DNA of 64,000 nucleotides. It comes from JBBREP01 sp963716525. GTDB taxonomy: Bacteria; Actinomycetota; Acidimicrobiia; IMCC26256; PALSA-610. Made by a program: the position numbers and the translations under genes. Positions 17,880-26,705 of this stretch are shown here, one piece after another. The notes under the pieces were generated by a model. It saw only the letters and a list, made by a program, of their open reading frames with translations, was not told the origin of the DNA and searched no databases. The DNA is taken from positions 3,844,001 to 3,908,000 of the forward strand of contig OY970315.1 of NCBI GenBank assembly GCA_963716525.1, read 5' to 3'. Within the stretch, counting starts at the first letter, position 1; each line of letters starts with the position of its first letter.

Positions 17880-19378
17880 CGGTGAGCGAATCGACGGCCT
17901 CCGACGTCGAGGCGCGCCTCGCCCGCCTGCAGTCGCGCCGCGGCTCCACCGCGGGTGCCTCACGCGCCGCGGGCCCCGCGCCCGTGGACGATGCACGCGC
18001 CGCGCCGCGCACGCCGGCGATCACCGATGTCCCGCCCGCGCGCCGACCGGACGGCACCACCCGCGCGCCTCGGTGGGCAACCCTCTCGCGCGTTGCGCGC
18101 GTTGCGCGCGCCGCGCGCACCCCGGCCGCCGCTGCGATGTCGCTCGCGCTGCTCGCGGGCGCCGCCGTCTATGCCGTCGCCGCGACGCGACCGCCAAAGC
18201 CGGCGGCGCCCGCGAGCCCGTGGGGCATGGTTGTCGTGCCGGCCGCGCGCTACGTCGTCGGTGCCATGGATCCTGCACCGGACGAGCTGGCCGCCCGCTA
18301 CGTGTCGCTGGCCACCTTCGCGATCGACGCGAAGCCGGTCGGCGTCACCGACTACGAAGAGTTCCTCGCGCGCCATCCCGCTGTTGCCGCGCCGGCGGCC
18401 TGGGGTGGCCGTGTTGCGCCCGCGACGCTCGCGCTCCGACCCGTCGACGGCGTCTCGTTCGCGGCAGCCAGCGAGTACTGCCATGCGCTCGGCAAGCGCC
18501 TTCCCACCGAGCTCGAGTGGGAGGCTGCGGCACGCGGCGGCGACGCCCGCACCTATCCGTGGGGGAACGCATTGCGATCACTCGACGGCCGGACCGACCG
18601 GGGCTTCGACGTGGGAACGTTCGGCGTGCACGACGCGGTGACCGGCCCGCAACAGTGGGTCGACGCACCCGCCGTCACCGTCCCGCCGGGGTCAGCCGTC
18701 ACACGAGGTGGCGCGCAGGACAACCGGCCCTCCACGGTCAGCCGGCGCGGCGTGCTGACAACGGCCGACGGGCGCGGTGCCGGCTTCCGCTGCGCCGCCG
18801 ACCGGGTTGCTTCCACCTACACCGCCGACCTGCGCACGGCCCAGCCGGGTTGGCCGATCGTCAGTGCGGCGCACAGCAGCACTGGCTTCGTGACGCCGGC
18901 CGGGTACACCCTCGCTGCGGAGGCGCGCAACACGCGTGTCGACGCGCTGATGCCGCTCGATGTCGGCGACGGCATGGTCGAGGCCCATGTGCTGCTCGAC
19001 CGGGCCTCCCCGGCGCGCGGCGTGGAATACGGGCTGCTGCTGCACGCGGGATCGCACGGTGCCCTCGCGTTCGTGCTCGCGCCCGCTGCGGCACAGTGGC
19101 GCCTACTGCACGTGGCGGGGTCACACGAGCGGGTCGTTGCGAGCGGGCGGCCGTCGGTGCTCGGCGGCGCCGCGGCGCCCGACACATTGCGGGTGCTCGT
19201 GCACGGCGAGCAGGTCCGGCTGATCGTCGACGACGAGATCGTCGCGACCGTCGCCGACTCGACGTTCGGTCACGGCGCGATCGGATTCTGGCTCCATACC
19301 ACGACGGCCCCGCGTGCCGTGATGCACGTGCAGCGATTGTTCACGGCCGCCACAAACCAGTGGGTCGGGCCGTCGTAG
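17876..19378 (+). CDS. Membrane-anchored FGE-like (sulfatase-modifying-factor fold) protein without the active-site cysteines
   Basis: A 500-residue protein: disordered basic N-terminus, one helix at about 86-104, an FGE/C-lectin-like fold at about 117-310, and a C-terminal beta-sandwich from about 315 that resembles concanavalin/DUF1080 folds. DGVSFAAASEYCHALGKRLP, TELEWEAAARGGDARTYPWG and a final GAGFRCAAD are classic FGE-sulfatase motifs. The region that should carry the two catalytic cysteines reads RGGAQDNRPSTVSRRG, with none. Formylglycine formation is therefore unlikely and a binding or structural role is more likely. Last gene of the operon; ATG overlaps the previous stop. Confidence 0.7.
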   Translation: MTVSESTASDVEARLARLQSRRGSTAGASRAAGPAPVDDARAAPRTPAITDVPPARRPDGTTRAPRWATLSRVARVARAARTPAAAAMSLALLAGAAVYAVAATRPPKPAAPASPWGMVVVPAARYVVGAMDPAPDELAARYVSLATFAIDAKPVGVTDYEEFLARHPAVAAPAAWGGRVAPATLALRPVDGVSFAAASEYCHALGKRLPTELEWEAAARGGDARTYPWGNALRSLDGRTDRGFDVGTFGVHDAVTGPQQWVDAPAVTVPPGSAVTRGGAQDNRPSTVSRRGVLTTADGRGAGFRCAADRVASTYTADLRTAQPGWPIVSAAHSSTGFVTPAGYTLAAEARNTRVDALMPLDVGDGMVEAHVLLDRASPARGVEYGLLLHAGSHGALAFVLAPAAAQWRLLHVAGSHERVVASGRPSVLGGAAAPDTLRVLVHGEQVRLIVDDEIVATVADSTFGHGAIGFWLHTTTAPRAVMHVQRLFTAATNQWVGPS

Positions 19379-19389
19379 CGGACCAGTGC

Positions 19390-20781
19390 TCAGACGCTGC
19401 GTTTCGCCACCCGGCAGCCGGCACGGTCGACGGTGAACACCTCGTATGCCGGTGTGCGCGCGATGGACCGCACGCGCACGAGCGCCGAGGGGCCCTGATC
19501 GAGGCGGCGCAATAGCGCGTGCTCGTTCGTGTGGCGAGTGCGGTCGTACGACGCGAAGTCGACGACCTCGTCGACGCGGTGGCGGCAGAGCATGTGCTCG
19601 TAGGCGCGCAGCGAGCCGAAGCTCTGCCAGGCTGCGCTCTCCGGGAAGAACTCGGAATCGAGGCGGCCACCGGCGCGCAGCATTGCGTACATGCCCAGCT
19701 TCGAGTCGGCGCCCCGCAGGATGCGGTAGGTGCGGCCGGGCCGGAACTCGGGCGAGCGCATGAAGTGCTGCATTGCCGCGAGATCGGGCTGGCGGCGCAA
19801 GGAGCGCCACGCGAGGTTCGCGTGCACAGGGTCCTGCAGGGCGAGGTTCGCAATCAGCGAGATGCCGAGCGCCAGCGGCGCGACGGCCACCCAACGCTTG
19901 CGCCGCAGGAGCAGGAACGCGAGCGGGATCGCCACGATCAGGATGCGCGGTCCGAGCGTGCCGAAGAAGTTGACGGCGCGGTCGCGCATCGACGAGTCCT
20001 CGTATGCGGGCGAGATGAACACGATGATCGCCGCGGGCAGCGAGATCACGAGCGCGAGGGCATACCAGCGAGCGAGGCGGCCCCGGTCGGTCTCGAACCG
20101 CCACCAGACCGCCACGAGGATGACACCGATCGGCAGGACCACAGCGGGGTGGTTCGCCTGTCCGAGACCGACGAGCACGGCCGCGGCGAGTGGACGTCCG
20201 CGACGCCAGCAGGCGATGCCGAACAGCAGCAGCATCGCGGCCCATTCGAACGTCTGCTGGCCGAAGAGCAGCGCGAGGACGATCGCGGGATTGGCGAGCA
20301 CGCCGGCGGCCCACCAGCCGCGCCGCAGCTCGGGGAACGCCACGAACGTGGCCACCATGCAGCCCACCGCACCGAGCGCGGTCCACAGTGTGATCGCCCA
20401 GTCGCCGAGGATCGGCCACAGCAGCGCCGCGGTGGTCCAGTTGACGACGCCGTAGGGGTAGGTGACGGCCTGGCCGTGGCCGATCACCGGCATCGACCAC
20501 GGCAACGTGGAGCGGTGCCAGATCGCGCCGGCGATCCACCACACGTGCGCGTAGTTGTTGACGCTGTCGGGCGAGAGAACGACGCGCTTGCCGAGGTAGA
20601 TGCCGAGCACCACGAGCCATGCGAGCCCGACGAGCACGCACGCGAGCTGGCCGGCGCGCGCGACGCGCGGGTGCGCGACCGACCCGACCGGCGGCCCGAC
20701 CGGCGGCCCGACCGGTGTCGCGACCGGTGTGTCCTGCGCCGGACCTGCATCGGGCGTGTTGGTAGCGTCGATCACGTCCAT
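19390..20781 (-). CDS. Multi-pass membrane protein, glycosyltransferase-like (unknown)
   Basis: A 463-residue protein with about ten hydrophobic helices. The N-terminus has a short repeat (PVGPPVGPPVGS) before the first helix. LGKRVVLSPDSVNNYAHVWW and LLFGQQTFEWAAMLLL are in the extracytoplasmic loops. The C-terminal 120 residues are soluble (YRILRGADSKLGMYAMLRAG). The layout resembles GT-C enzymes, but I do not recognise a family signature. It ends 11 bp from the convergent FGE-like gene and diverges from the polysaccharide deacetylase with a 23-bp gap between the start codons, so its promoter must overlap that of the neighbour. Confidence 0.6.
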   Translation of the reverse strand: MDVIDATNTPDAGPAQDTPVATPVGPPVGPPVGSVAHPRVARAGQLACVLVGLAWLVVLGIYLGKRVVLSPDSVNNYAHVWWIAGAIWHRSTLPWSMPVIGHGQAVTYPYGVVNWTTAALLWPILGDWAITLWTALGAVGCMVATFVAFPELRRGWWAAGVLANPAIVLALLFGQQTFEWAAMLLLFGIACWRRGRPLAAAVLVGLGQANHPAVVLPIGVILVAVWWRFETDRGRLARWYALALVISLPAAIIVFISPAYEDSSMRDRAVNFFGTLGPRILIVAIPLAFLLLRRKRWVAVAPLALGISLIANLALQDPVHANLAWRSLRRQPDLAAMQHFMRSPEFRPGRTYRILRGADSKLGMYAMLRAGGRLDSEFFPESAAWQSFGSLRAYEHMLCRHRVDEVVDFASYDRTRHTNEHALLRRLDQGPSALVRVRSIARTPAYEVFTVDRAGCRVAKRSV

Positions 20782-20804
20782 ATGCCCCGCCGGATGCTAC
20801 TGCC

Positions 20805-22082
20805 GTGACTCCGGGGGGCCGCCGCGACCATACGGTCGTCACACCGCGGGTGGCGCCGGCCGAGGTCGTGCGCAGCGCCGCGCTGGTCGCGAGCCTGGCG
20901 TGGCTCGCCTTCGCGTCGGGTCAGCGAGCCACTCGCGCAGTGCTCGTGGTGGTCGCCGCGGTCGTCGTGGTCGCACTCGCGGCGTACGGCGCGACGCGGC
21001 TGGTACGGCCGGGCGCACTCCCGATCGTCGGCTTGGCAGTGGCCGATGTCGCGATCTGGCTGCAACCGCAGCGGCCCGACGTCGGCTCACTGCTCGTGCT
21101 CAGTGTCTTCTTCGGGCTCGGCGCGGGGTTCGCAGCCGCGTCACGCGCGCCGCTCTACCCGGCTTCGCCGCTCGGCCGCCGGGCGGCCGCGACAATCGTC
21201 GGTAGCGGCATAGTCGTGGTGACTGCGCTGCGCACCGCCCACGACGGCACGGCGCTGCTCTGGCTCGCGGCATGCCTCGTAACTGCCGCGGGACTCGCGA
21301 CCCGCTTCATGCAGGCGACTCCCGCCGGGCGCGAACGAGCGATTCGCCGCACACCGCGCGCCCGAGAGCGTGCGGTCGGCGGGCTCCTCGTCGCCACCGT
21401 CGCGATCACCACCATGTACTTCGGGGCGAGCACGGTGAACGCGTCGTGGTTCGGCGGTGGCTTCACGCACGGCCCGAGCTCGTCGCGCATGGTGGCGCTC
21501 ACGTTCGACGACGGTCCGAACGCGTCCACCACGTTGCCGCTCATGCAGCTGCTCGATGCGCGTCATGTGAAAGCGACGTTCTTCATCGTCGGCAAGGCGC
21601 TCGACGCGTACCCGGGGATCGTGCAGGCGCTCGTCGCCGACGGCCAGCTCGTGGGAGATCACTCCTACCACCACGACCAGTGGCGCTGGCTCGACCCCAA
21701 CTATCCCGAGCTCGAGCGCACGCAACAGGCGTTCGTGCGTCATGGTTTGCCGTGCCCAGCGTGGTATCGCCCGCCGCACGGGCAGCGCACGCCGTTCGTC
21801 GCGCGCGCCGTGCGCCAGCACCACATGCGCATGGTGCTCTGGGACGACGCGGCGGGCGACTGGGCCACGAACGACGCCAAGCTGGTCGCGCGCCGGATCC
21901 TCGCGAAGGTGCACGGCGGATCGATCGTCCTGTTGCACGACGGTCTCGACGGCAATCCGCACGCGAACCGCAACGTGGTGCTGCAAGCCGTGCCGTTGAT
22001 CCTCGACGGCCTGCGGGCCAAGGGCCTCGAGCCGGTGCGGCTCGATCGCCTCCTCGGCGGGCCGGCCTACACGAACTGCTGA
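20805..22082 (+). CDS. Membrane-anchored polysaccharide deacetylase (NodB/CE4)
   Basis: A 425-residue protein. The first 210 residues hold about six helices. The CE4 domain follows: TFDDGPN at 233-239 supplies the catalytic base (D235) and the metal ligand (D236); H286 and H290 in DHSYHHDQW are the other metal ligands; RPPHGQRTP is motif 3; WDDAAGDW and IVLLHDG complete motifs 4 and 5. It should remove N- or O-acetyl groups from a surface glycan or peptidoglycan outside the membrane. Start GTG 20805. Its 3' end overlaps the convergent GT2 gene by 16 bp, which itself belongs to a surface-sugar operon. Confidence 0.85.
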   Translation: MTPGGRRDHTVVTPRVAPAEVVRSAALVASLAWLAFASGQRATRAVLVVVAAVVVVALAAYGATRLVRPGALPIVGLAVADVAIWLQPQRPDVGSLLVLSVFFGLGAGFAAASRAPLYPASPLGRRAAATIVGSGIVVVTALRTAHDGTALLWLAACLVTAAGLATRFMQATPAGRERAIRRTPRARERAVGGLLVATVAITTMYFGASTVNASWFGGGFTHGPSSSRMVALTFDDGPNASTTLPLMQLLDARHVKATFFIVGKALDAYPGIVQALVADGQLVGDHSYHHDQWRWLDPNYPELERTQQAFVRHGLPCPAWYRPPHGQRTPFVARAVRQHHMRMVLWDDAAGDWATNDAKLVARRILAKVHGGSIVLLHDGLDGNPHANRNVVLQAVPLILDGLRAKGLEPVRLDRLLGGPAYTNC

Positions 22083-22822
22083 ACGCGCGGGCTGTGCCGC
22101 CGGCGCCGCCACACGCGCCATGCTGCGCGTGGCATCACCAGCAGGTCGATTGCCGCGTCGCGCAGGCTTGTACGCGACCGGAAGACCGGCACCGCCACGA
22201 GCTGGTCGTTGCGGACCCGGTAGCCGAGCCGGCAGAGCACGACCGCGACCTCGACCGTCTCGGAGTACTGGTAGCCCTGGTAATAGTCGAGCGCGTCGGC
22301 GAGCGCGCCGAGTCGAAACACGCGGTAACCCGACTCGACGTCCAACAGCCGTTGGCCCGCCCACAATGAGGCCCACACGCTCATCACCCAGTTGCCGACC
22401 CGCTTGATGGCCGGATAGCCACCGAGGTCGCGCCGAGCGAGGTTCGCGTCGAGGTCACCGTCGTGCATGGCGGCGATCAGCGCGTCGAGCGCGCCGAGGT
22501 CGTGCTGGCCGTCAGCGTCGACGGTGAGCACCAGATCGCCGGCGTCGAGCTCGCCTCCGAGGAGCCGGGCCCGCAGATCGATGAGCGCGAGGTAGTACGC
22601 CTCCGACATGCCCTGGTTCTCGTCGTGCCACAACAGACGCACGTGATCGTGACCGGGCAGCCATTCCTGGACGACCTTGCGCGTGTGGTCGATCGAACCG
22701 TCGTCGACGACGACCAGCTCGTCGACGAGCGGCGCGAGCACATCGAGCACACCCTCGACGGTCTCTTCTTCGTTGTAGGCCGGAACGACGGCGATGCGCC
22801 GCGCTGGTGGTGTGGAGTTCAC
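22067..22822 (-). CDS. Family 2 glycosyltransferase
   Basis: A 251-residue GT-A enzyme without transmembrane helices. IAVVPAYNEEETVEGVLDVL opens the nucleotide-binding fold, LVVVDDGSIDHT follows, and TVDADGQHD is the metal-binding acidic motif. This type usually transfers a sugar from a nucleotide donor to polyprenyl phosphate or a lipid-linked glycan. GTG 22822 overlaps the epimerase stop (GTGA). Third gene of an aminotransferase-epimerase-glycosyltransferase operon for a modified sugar. Confidence 0.85.
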   Translation of the reverse strand: MNSTPPARRIAVVPAYNEEETVEGVLDVLAPLVDELVVVDDGSIDHTRKVVQEWLPGHDHVRLLWHDENQGMSEAYYLALIDLRARLLGGELDAGDLVLTVDADGQHDLGALDALIAAMHDGDLDANLARRDLGGYPAIKRVGNWVMSVWASLWAGQRLLDVESGYRVFRLGALADALDYYQGYQYSETVEVAVVLCRLGYRVRNDQLVAVPVFRSRTSLRDAAIDLLVMPRAAWRVWRRRRHSPRVQQFV

Positions 22823-23766
22823 CCGAGCCCGCCTCGGGTGCGGTACCACGCGATGGTGCTGCGCAGACCGTCTTCGAACGAGTGCCGCGGCGCCCAGCCC
22901 AACTCGTCGCGGGCCCGGTCGGCGCGCACGACGCGCGCCTTGTAGTCGCCCGGGCGGGCCGGGCCGAACGACACCTCGGTGTCGCCGACGAGGCGGCCGA
23001 TCGTCTGCGCGAGCTCGCGGATGGTGATCGGCTCGCTCGCTTCGAGGTTGTACGTGCGGTTCGTGGCGACCGTTCCGAGCGCGAGCGGATGCGCGGCGGC
23101 GAGGTCTTCGACGTACACGAAGTTCCGTTGCTGACTGCCGTCGCCGTCGATCGTGAGCGGTTGCCCGGCCAGCGCCCGCTCGATGAACGCGGCGATCACC
23201 AGGTCGCCCCGCATGTACGGACCGAAGGGGATGCCGTAGCGCAGGATCGTGTACTCGCGCCCGAAGAGGTTCGCGTAGTCGCCGCAGAGCATCTCCGACG
23301 CGATCTTCGCCGACGCGTAGATGTGGCGCTGCGTATCGAGGTGGATCGGCGCGTCCTCGTCGACCACGTCGCCCTTCGTGGCCGCGTACACCCACACGGT
23401 GCTCGACAGGATCACCCTGCCGGTATCGGCGCGCCGCGCCCCCTCGAGCACGCGCGCGGTGCCGAGCACATTGCGTTCGATGCTGCCTGCAGGGTCGGCC
23501 ATCACGTCGTTGACGTCGGCCATCGCGGCGAGGTGGAACACCGGGCCTGCGCCCTTCAGCGCGTCCGTCACCGAGTCCTGGTCGAGCATGTCGAGTTCGG
23601 CCCAATCGACGTCGTTGCGGCGTGGCACGCGGGCGTCGAGCACGCGTACACGGTGACCCGCTCCGACGAGCGCGTCGACGACATGCGTGCCGATGAAGCC
23701 GCTGCCACCGGTGACGGCGACGATGTCGCCCGCCGGGTCCGGCGCGCCGGAGGAGGATGAGGTCAT
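22819..23766 (-). CDS. NAD-dependent epimerase/dehydratase (extended SDR, nucleotide-sugar type)
   Basis: A 315-residue protein: IVAVTGGSGFIGTHVVDAL binds NAD, VFHLAAMADVNDVM follows, the catalytic pair is Y-A-S-A-K in HIYASAKIASEML, and GSQQRNFVYVEDLAAA is the usual substrate-loop motif. It is in the UDP-glucose 4-epimerase/dTDP-glucose dehydratase group. ATG 23766 is preferred because it overlaps the aminotransferase stop (ATGA); an upstream extension lacks family similarity. It probably makes the keto-sugar or epimer used by its operon partners. Confidence 0.85.
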   Translation of the reverse strand: MTSSSSGAPDPAGDIVAVTGGSGFIGTHVVDALVGAGHRVRVLDARVPRRNDVDWAELDMLDQDSVTDALKGAGPVFHLAAMADVNDVMADPAGSIERNVLGTARVLEGARRADTGRVILSSTVWVYAATKGDVVDEDAPIHLDTQRHIYASAKIASEMLCGDYANLFGREYTILRYGIPFGPYMRGDLVIAAFIERALAGQPLTIDGDGSQQRNFVYVEDLAAAHPLALGTVATNRTYNLEASEPITIRELAQTIGRLVGDTEVSFGPARPGDYKARVVRADRARDELGWAPRHSFEDGLRSTIAWYRTRGGLG

Positions 23767-24926
23767 GGAGTGGGACCGGGGATCGCGCTGCTCTCCGCAC
23801 CGAGGCTGTGGAGCGCGGCGGCGAGCGACTCGATCACGTAGTCGGCGTCGTCGTCGGCGAGGGCCGGGTAGAGCGGTAGGCACACGTGCCGTGCGCACAG
23901 CCATTCTGCACCGGGCAGCGACACGACACCCTGCTCCTCGGCCATGTGCGCGAACACCGGCTGGTGGTGCAGCGGCGTGTCGTACACCTCGCCGGATAAA
24001 CCGACCTCGTACGTGTCGCGCATGAGCTGCTTCAGCACCGTGCGGTCGATCCCCTCGGGCAGGAACACCACGTACTTGTAGTAGTTGGAATGCGCGTCGG
24101 CCGGCACCGCGATGGTATGCAGCCCGAGCTCGGCGATCGCCGAGTCGTAACGGCGCGCCAGTTCCTGGCGCCGCGCGATGAACTCGTCGAGCCGGCCGAG
24201 CTGCGACAGCACGATGGCGGCATGGGGCTCACTCATGCGCCAGTTGTGGCCGAGGCGCGTGTGGAAGTTCGCCAGGAAGCTGCCCTTGCCCTGGTCGCGA
24301 TACACCCGCGCTTCTTCCGCGATGGTGTCGTCGTCGGTGACGATCATCCCGCCCTCACCGCCGGCCATCACCTTCGTGGGATAGAAGGAGAACGAGCCCG
24401 CGATGCCGAACGTTCCGGCCCAGCGCCCGCCGAGACCGCTGCCATGGGCGTGCGCCGCGTCCTCCACCAGGTGCACGCCCCGCTCGCGGCACAGCACCTC
24501 GAGCCGTGGTACCTGGGGCGACACCAGCCCCCCGATGTGCACCACCACGACCGCGGCCGTGTCGGGCGTGATCGACTCGGCGACGCGGTCGACGTCGATG
24601 GCCATCGTCTCGGGCTCACAGTCGGCGAAGCGGACCTTGGCACCCGCGTGCACGGCAGCCGCCGCGGTGGCGAAGAACGTGTTCGCCGGGACGACGACCT
24701 CCCTGCCCTCGACGCCGAGGCTGCGCAGGATGATCTCGAGTGCGCTCGTGCCCGAGCTCACCGCGATCGCGTGGCGTGCGCCGTGGCGCCGGGCGAACGC
24801 CGCTTCGAGCTCTGCGCCGATCGGCCCGAGGGTCAGCTGGCCGCTCGTGAGCGCGGCGTCGATGCGCTGCAGCACCTCGGCTCGGTCTTCGGGCGGGAAC
24901 AGGATCCGGGCGGGAGGCACGCGCAT
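23763..24926 (-). CDS. DegT/DnrJ/EryC1-family sugar aminotransferase
   Basis: A 387-residue PLP enzyme. VSSGTSALEIILRSLGV, VVVPANTFFATAAAAV, LVEDAAHAHGSGLGGR and the PLP-binding lysine in SFYPTKVMAGGEGG are present, as is NWRMSEPHAAIVLSQL. These enzymes aminate a keto-sugar nucleotide with glutamate. First gene of the operon; its stop overlaps the epimerase start. ATG 24926 begins the conserved part; a TTG at 24953 is possible. Confidence 0.85.
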   Translation of the reverse strand: MRVPPARILFPPEDRAEVLQRIDAALTSGQLTLGPIGAELEAAFARRHGARHAIAVSSGTSALEIILRSLGVEGREVVVPANTFFATAAAAVHAGAKVRFADCEPETMAIDVDRVAESITPDTAAVVVVHIGGLVSPQVPRLEVLCRERGVHLVEDAAHAHGSGLGGRWAGTFGIAGSFSFYPTKVMAGGEGGMIVTDDDTIAEEARVYRDQGKGSFLANFHTRLGHNWRMSEPHAAIVLSQLGRLDEFIARRQELARRYDSAIAELGLHTIAVPADAHSNYYKYVVFLPEGIDRTVLKQLMRDTYEVGLSGEVYDTPLHHQPVFAHMAEEQGVVSLPGAEWLCARHVCLPLYPALADDDADYVIESLAAALHSLGAESSAIPGPTP

Positions 24927-24998
24927 GGCGAGGGAATCTACCGGCGCCCCCAAGTCGGCTGCGGGATCGGGGGCTTCGGACCTCGGGTCGTCCCGCGA

Positions 24999-26219
24999 TC
25001 AGTCGCGTGCGAGGAGCATGCAGCCACACGTGTTGCCACCGCCGGCGGCGGCGATGCCGACCTCGACAGGCGTGGCGATCTGGCGGTCGCCCGCCTGCCC
25101 CCACATCTGCGTCGCGGCTTCGTGCAGGAAGCCGTACCCGTGCAGCCGGCCGGCCGAGAGCTGCCCGCCGTGCGTGTTGACCGGGAGCTCACCGTCACGC
25201 GCGATGCGCGCTCCGCCGTCGATGAACGGCCCGCTCTCCCCCACCTTGCACAGTCCGAGCGCCTCGAGCCAGCTCATCGTGAGGAACGAGAAGCCGTCGT
25301 ACGCCTGCAGCATCTGCACGTCGGACGGGCGCAGCTCGGTGCGGGTCCAGAGCTGGGCGCCGGCATCGCGGTTCGCCATCGTCGACAGGTCGTCGAACTG
25401 GTCCCAGCTCGGCCGGCCGTGGATCGCGGCGCCCACCGCCTCCACGCGCAAGGGCGGGTTGCGCAGATCGCGGGCCCGCTCGATCCGCGACACGATGACC
25501 GCCGTGGCGCCGTCACACGGCACGTCGCAGTCGTACAGACAGAACGGCGAGCTGATCATGCGCACGTTCATGTAGTCGTCGAGGGTCATCGCCTCGCGGT
25601 AGATCGCCTTCGGGTTCAACGCTGCGTTGCGGCGCGCGTTCAGCGCGATCCAGGCCATCTGCTCGCGGGTGGTGCCGTAGAGGTGGAAGTGACGTTGTGC
25701 GAACATCGCGATCCAGATCGCCGCGCTCGGCGCGCTGAACGGCAGGTTCCACTGCATGAAACCGCTCGCCTTGAAGCCGCCCCCGCCACCGCCGCCACCG
25801 CCGGGCATCACCGCGGCACGGCCGTCCTTTCCCTGCGCGCTGCCCTCGTAGACGCTGCGGAAGCAGAGCACGTGGTTCGCGAGCCCGCTCGCGACCGCGA
25901 GGCACGCGTTGATCACCGAACCGAGCTGGCCCGAGGTCTCGAGCCCGCTGCCGTACCAACCGCAGTCGAGCCGCAGCGCGTCGATCACGTCGTAGGCGCC
26001 GGCGCCGCTGAAACCGGCGGGCTGGGCCATCGGTCCGGGGTAGGTCGAGAGACCGTCGATGTCGCGCGTGGTCAGGCCGGCATGGTCGATCGCCGCGAGG
26101 CACACGTCGAGCGTGAGTTCCATCGGATCGCGATACAGGCGGCGACCCACGTCGGACTGGCCGACGCCGCTGATGCACGCACGGCGTTCGATGATCTCGT
26201 TCGCGTCCATCGCGGTCAC
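24999..26219 (-). CDS. Thiolase-like / lipid-transfer-type acyl-CoA protein
   Basis: A 406-residue member of the non-condensing thiolase group (SCP-x thiolase, Ltp2-like). Seen: CISGVGQSDVGRRL, TRDIDGLSTYPG, LQAYDGFSFLTMSWLEALG, VNTHGGQLSAGRLHGYGFLH and GGGNTCGCMLL. In known cases these proteins pair with a DUF35 OB-fold protein to cleave or build acyl-CoA side chains, for example in steroid degradation. The DUF35 gene is directly upstream with a GTGA overlap, which also fixes the start at 26219. An unusual run of nine glycines follows VMP in the middle. Substrate unknown. Confidence 0.8.
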   Translation of the reverse strand: MTAMDANEIIERRACISGVGQSDVGRRLYRDPMELTLDVCLAAIDHAGLTTRDIDGLSTYPGPMAQPAGFSGAGAYDVIDALRLDCGWYGSGLETSGQLGSVINACLAVASGLANHVLCFRSVYEGSAQGKDGRAAVMPGGGGGGGGGFKASGFMQWNLPFSAPSAAIWIAMFAQRHFHLYGTTREQMAWIALNARRNAALNPKAIYREAMTLDDYMNVRMISSPFCLYDCDVPCDGATAVIVSRIERARDLRNPPLRVEAVGAAIHGRPSWDQFDDLSTMANRDAGAQLWTRTELRPSDVQMLQAYDGFSFLTMSWLEALGLCKVGESGPFIDGGARIARDGELPVNTHGGQLSAGRLHGYGFLHEAATQMWGQAGDRQIATPVEVGIAAAGGGNTCGCMLLARD

Positions 26220-26686
26220 GACGCGCCACCCGCGGTGGTGCCGGCGCGGTCGGCGTCGGGTTCGAACAACGGGATCCACACGTCGCCGCCGGAATCGGCG
26301 ACGGCGGGGTCGGGGTGGTGCTCGAAGGTCACGCGCACCGGCATGCCGATGCGGATCTCTTCGAGCGGGCAGTTGACGAGGTTCGTCGTGAGGCGCACCG
26401 ACGGCTGCTCGTCGATCTCGATGATCGCGACCACATACGGCAGGTCGGGACCCGGCATCCACGCCTGGTGGTTCACCGAGTAGGTGGCGAGCGTCGCGCG
26501 CCCCGACACGGCCTCCACCGCGAGGTGCTTCGAATGACACATGGGGCAGATGGGCTGCGGCGGGTGGATGTAGTACCCGCAGTCCTGGCAGCGCCAGAAG
26601 CGCAGCTCGCCGCGCGCACCTCCCTGCCAGAAGTCGCGGTTGTTGTCGACGAGGCGCGGGAGCACGCGGAACGGGATCTCGGTCAT
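26216..26686 (-). CDS. DUF35 zinc-ribbon/OB-fold protein
   Basis: A 156-residue acyl-CoA-associated OB-fold protein. A helical hairpin (LVDNNRDFWQGGARGELRFW) precedes a rubredoxin-like zinc ribbon with C33, C36, C47 and C50, then an OB fold with LATYSVNHQAWMPG and YVVAIIEIDEQPSVRLTTNL. Proteins of this family form tight complexes with thiolase-like partners, here the overlapping downstream gene. Start is ATG 26686. Confidence 0.85.
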   Translation of the reverse strand: MTEIPFRVLPRLVDNNRDFWQGGARGELRFWRCQDCGYYIHPPQPICPMCHSKHLAVEAVSGRATLATYSVNHQAWMPGPDLPYVVAIIEIDEQPSVRLTTNLVNCPLEEIRIGMPVRVTFEHHPDPAVADSGGDVWIPLFEPDADRAGTTAGGAS

Positions 26687-26705
26687 CTCTTGCCTCTTGT
26701 TGGCG

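Noticed and set aside
24090..26483. Plus-strand open frame of 797 codons opposite the aminotransferase and thiolase-like genes
   Set aside because: Same reason: GC-driven absence of stops; composition is not protein-like.
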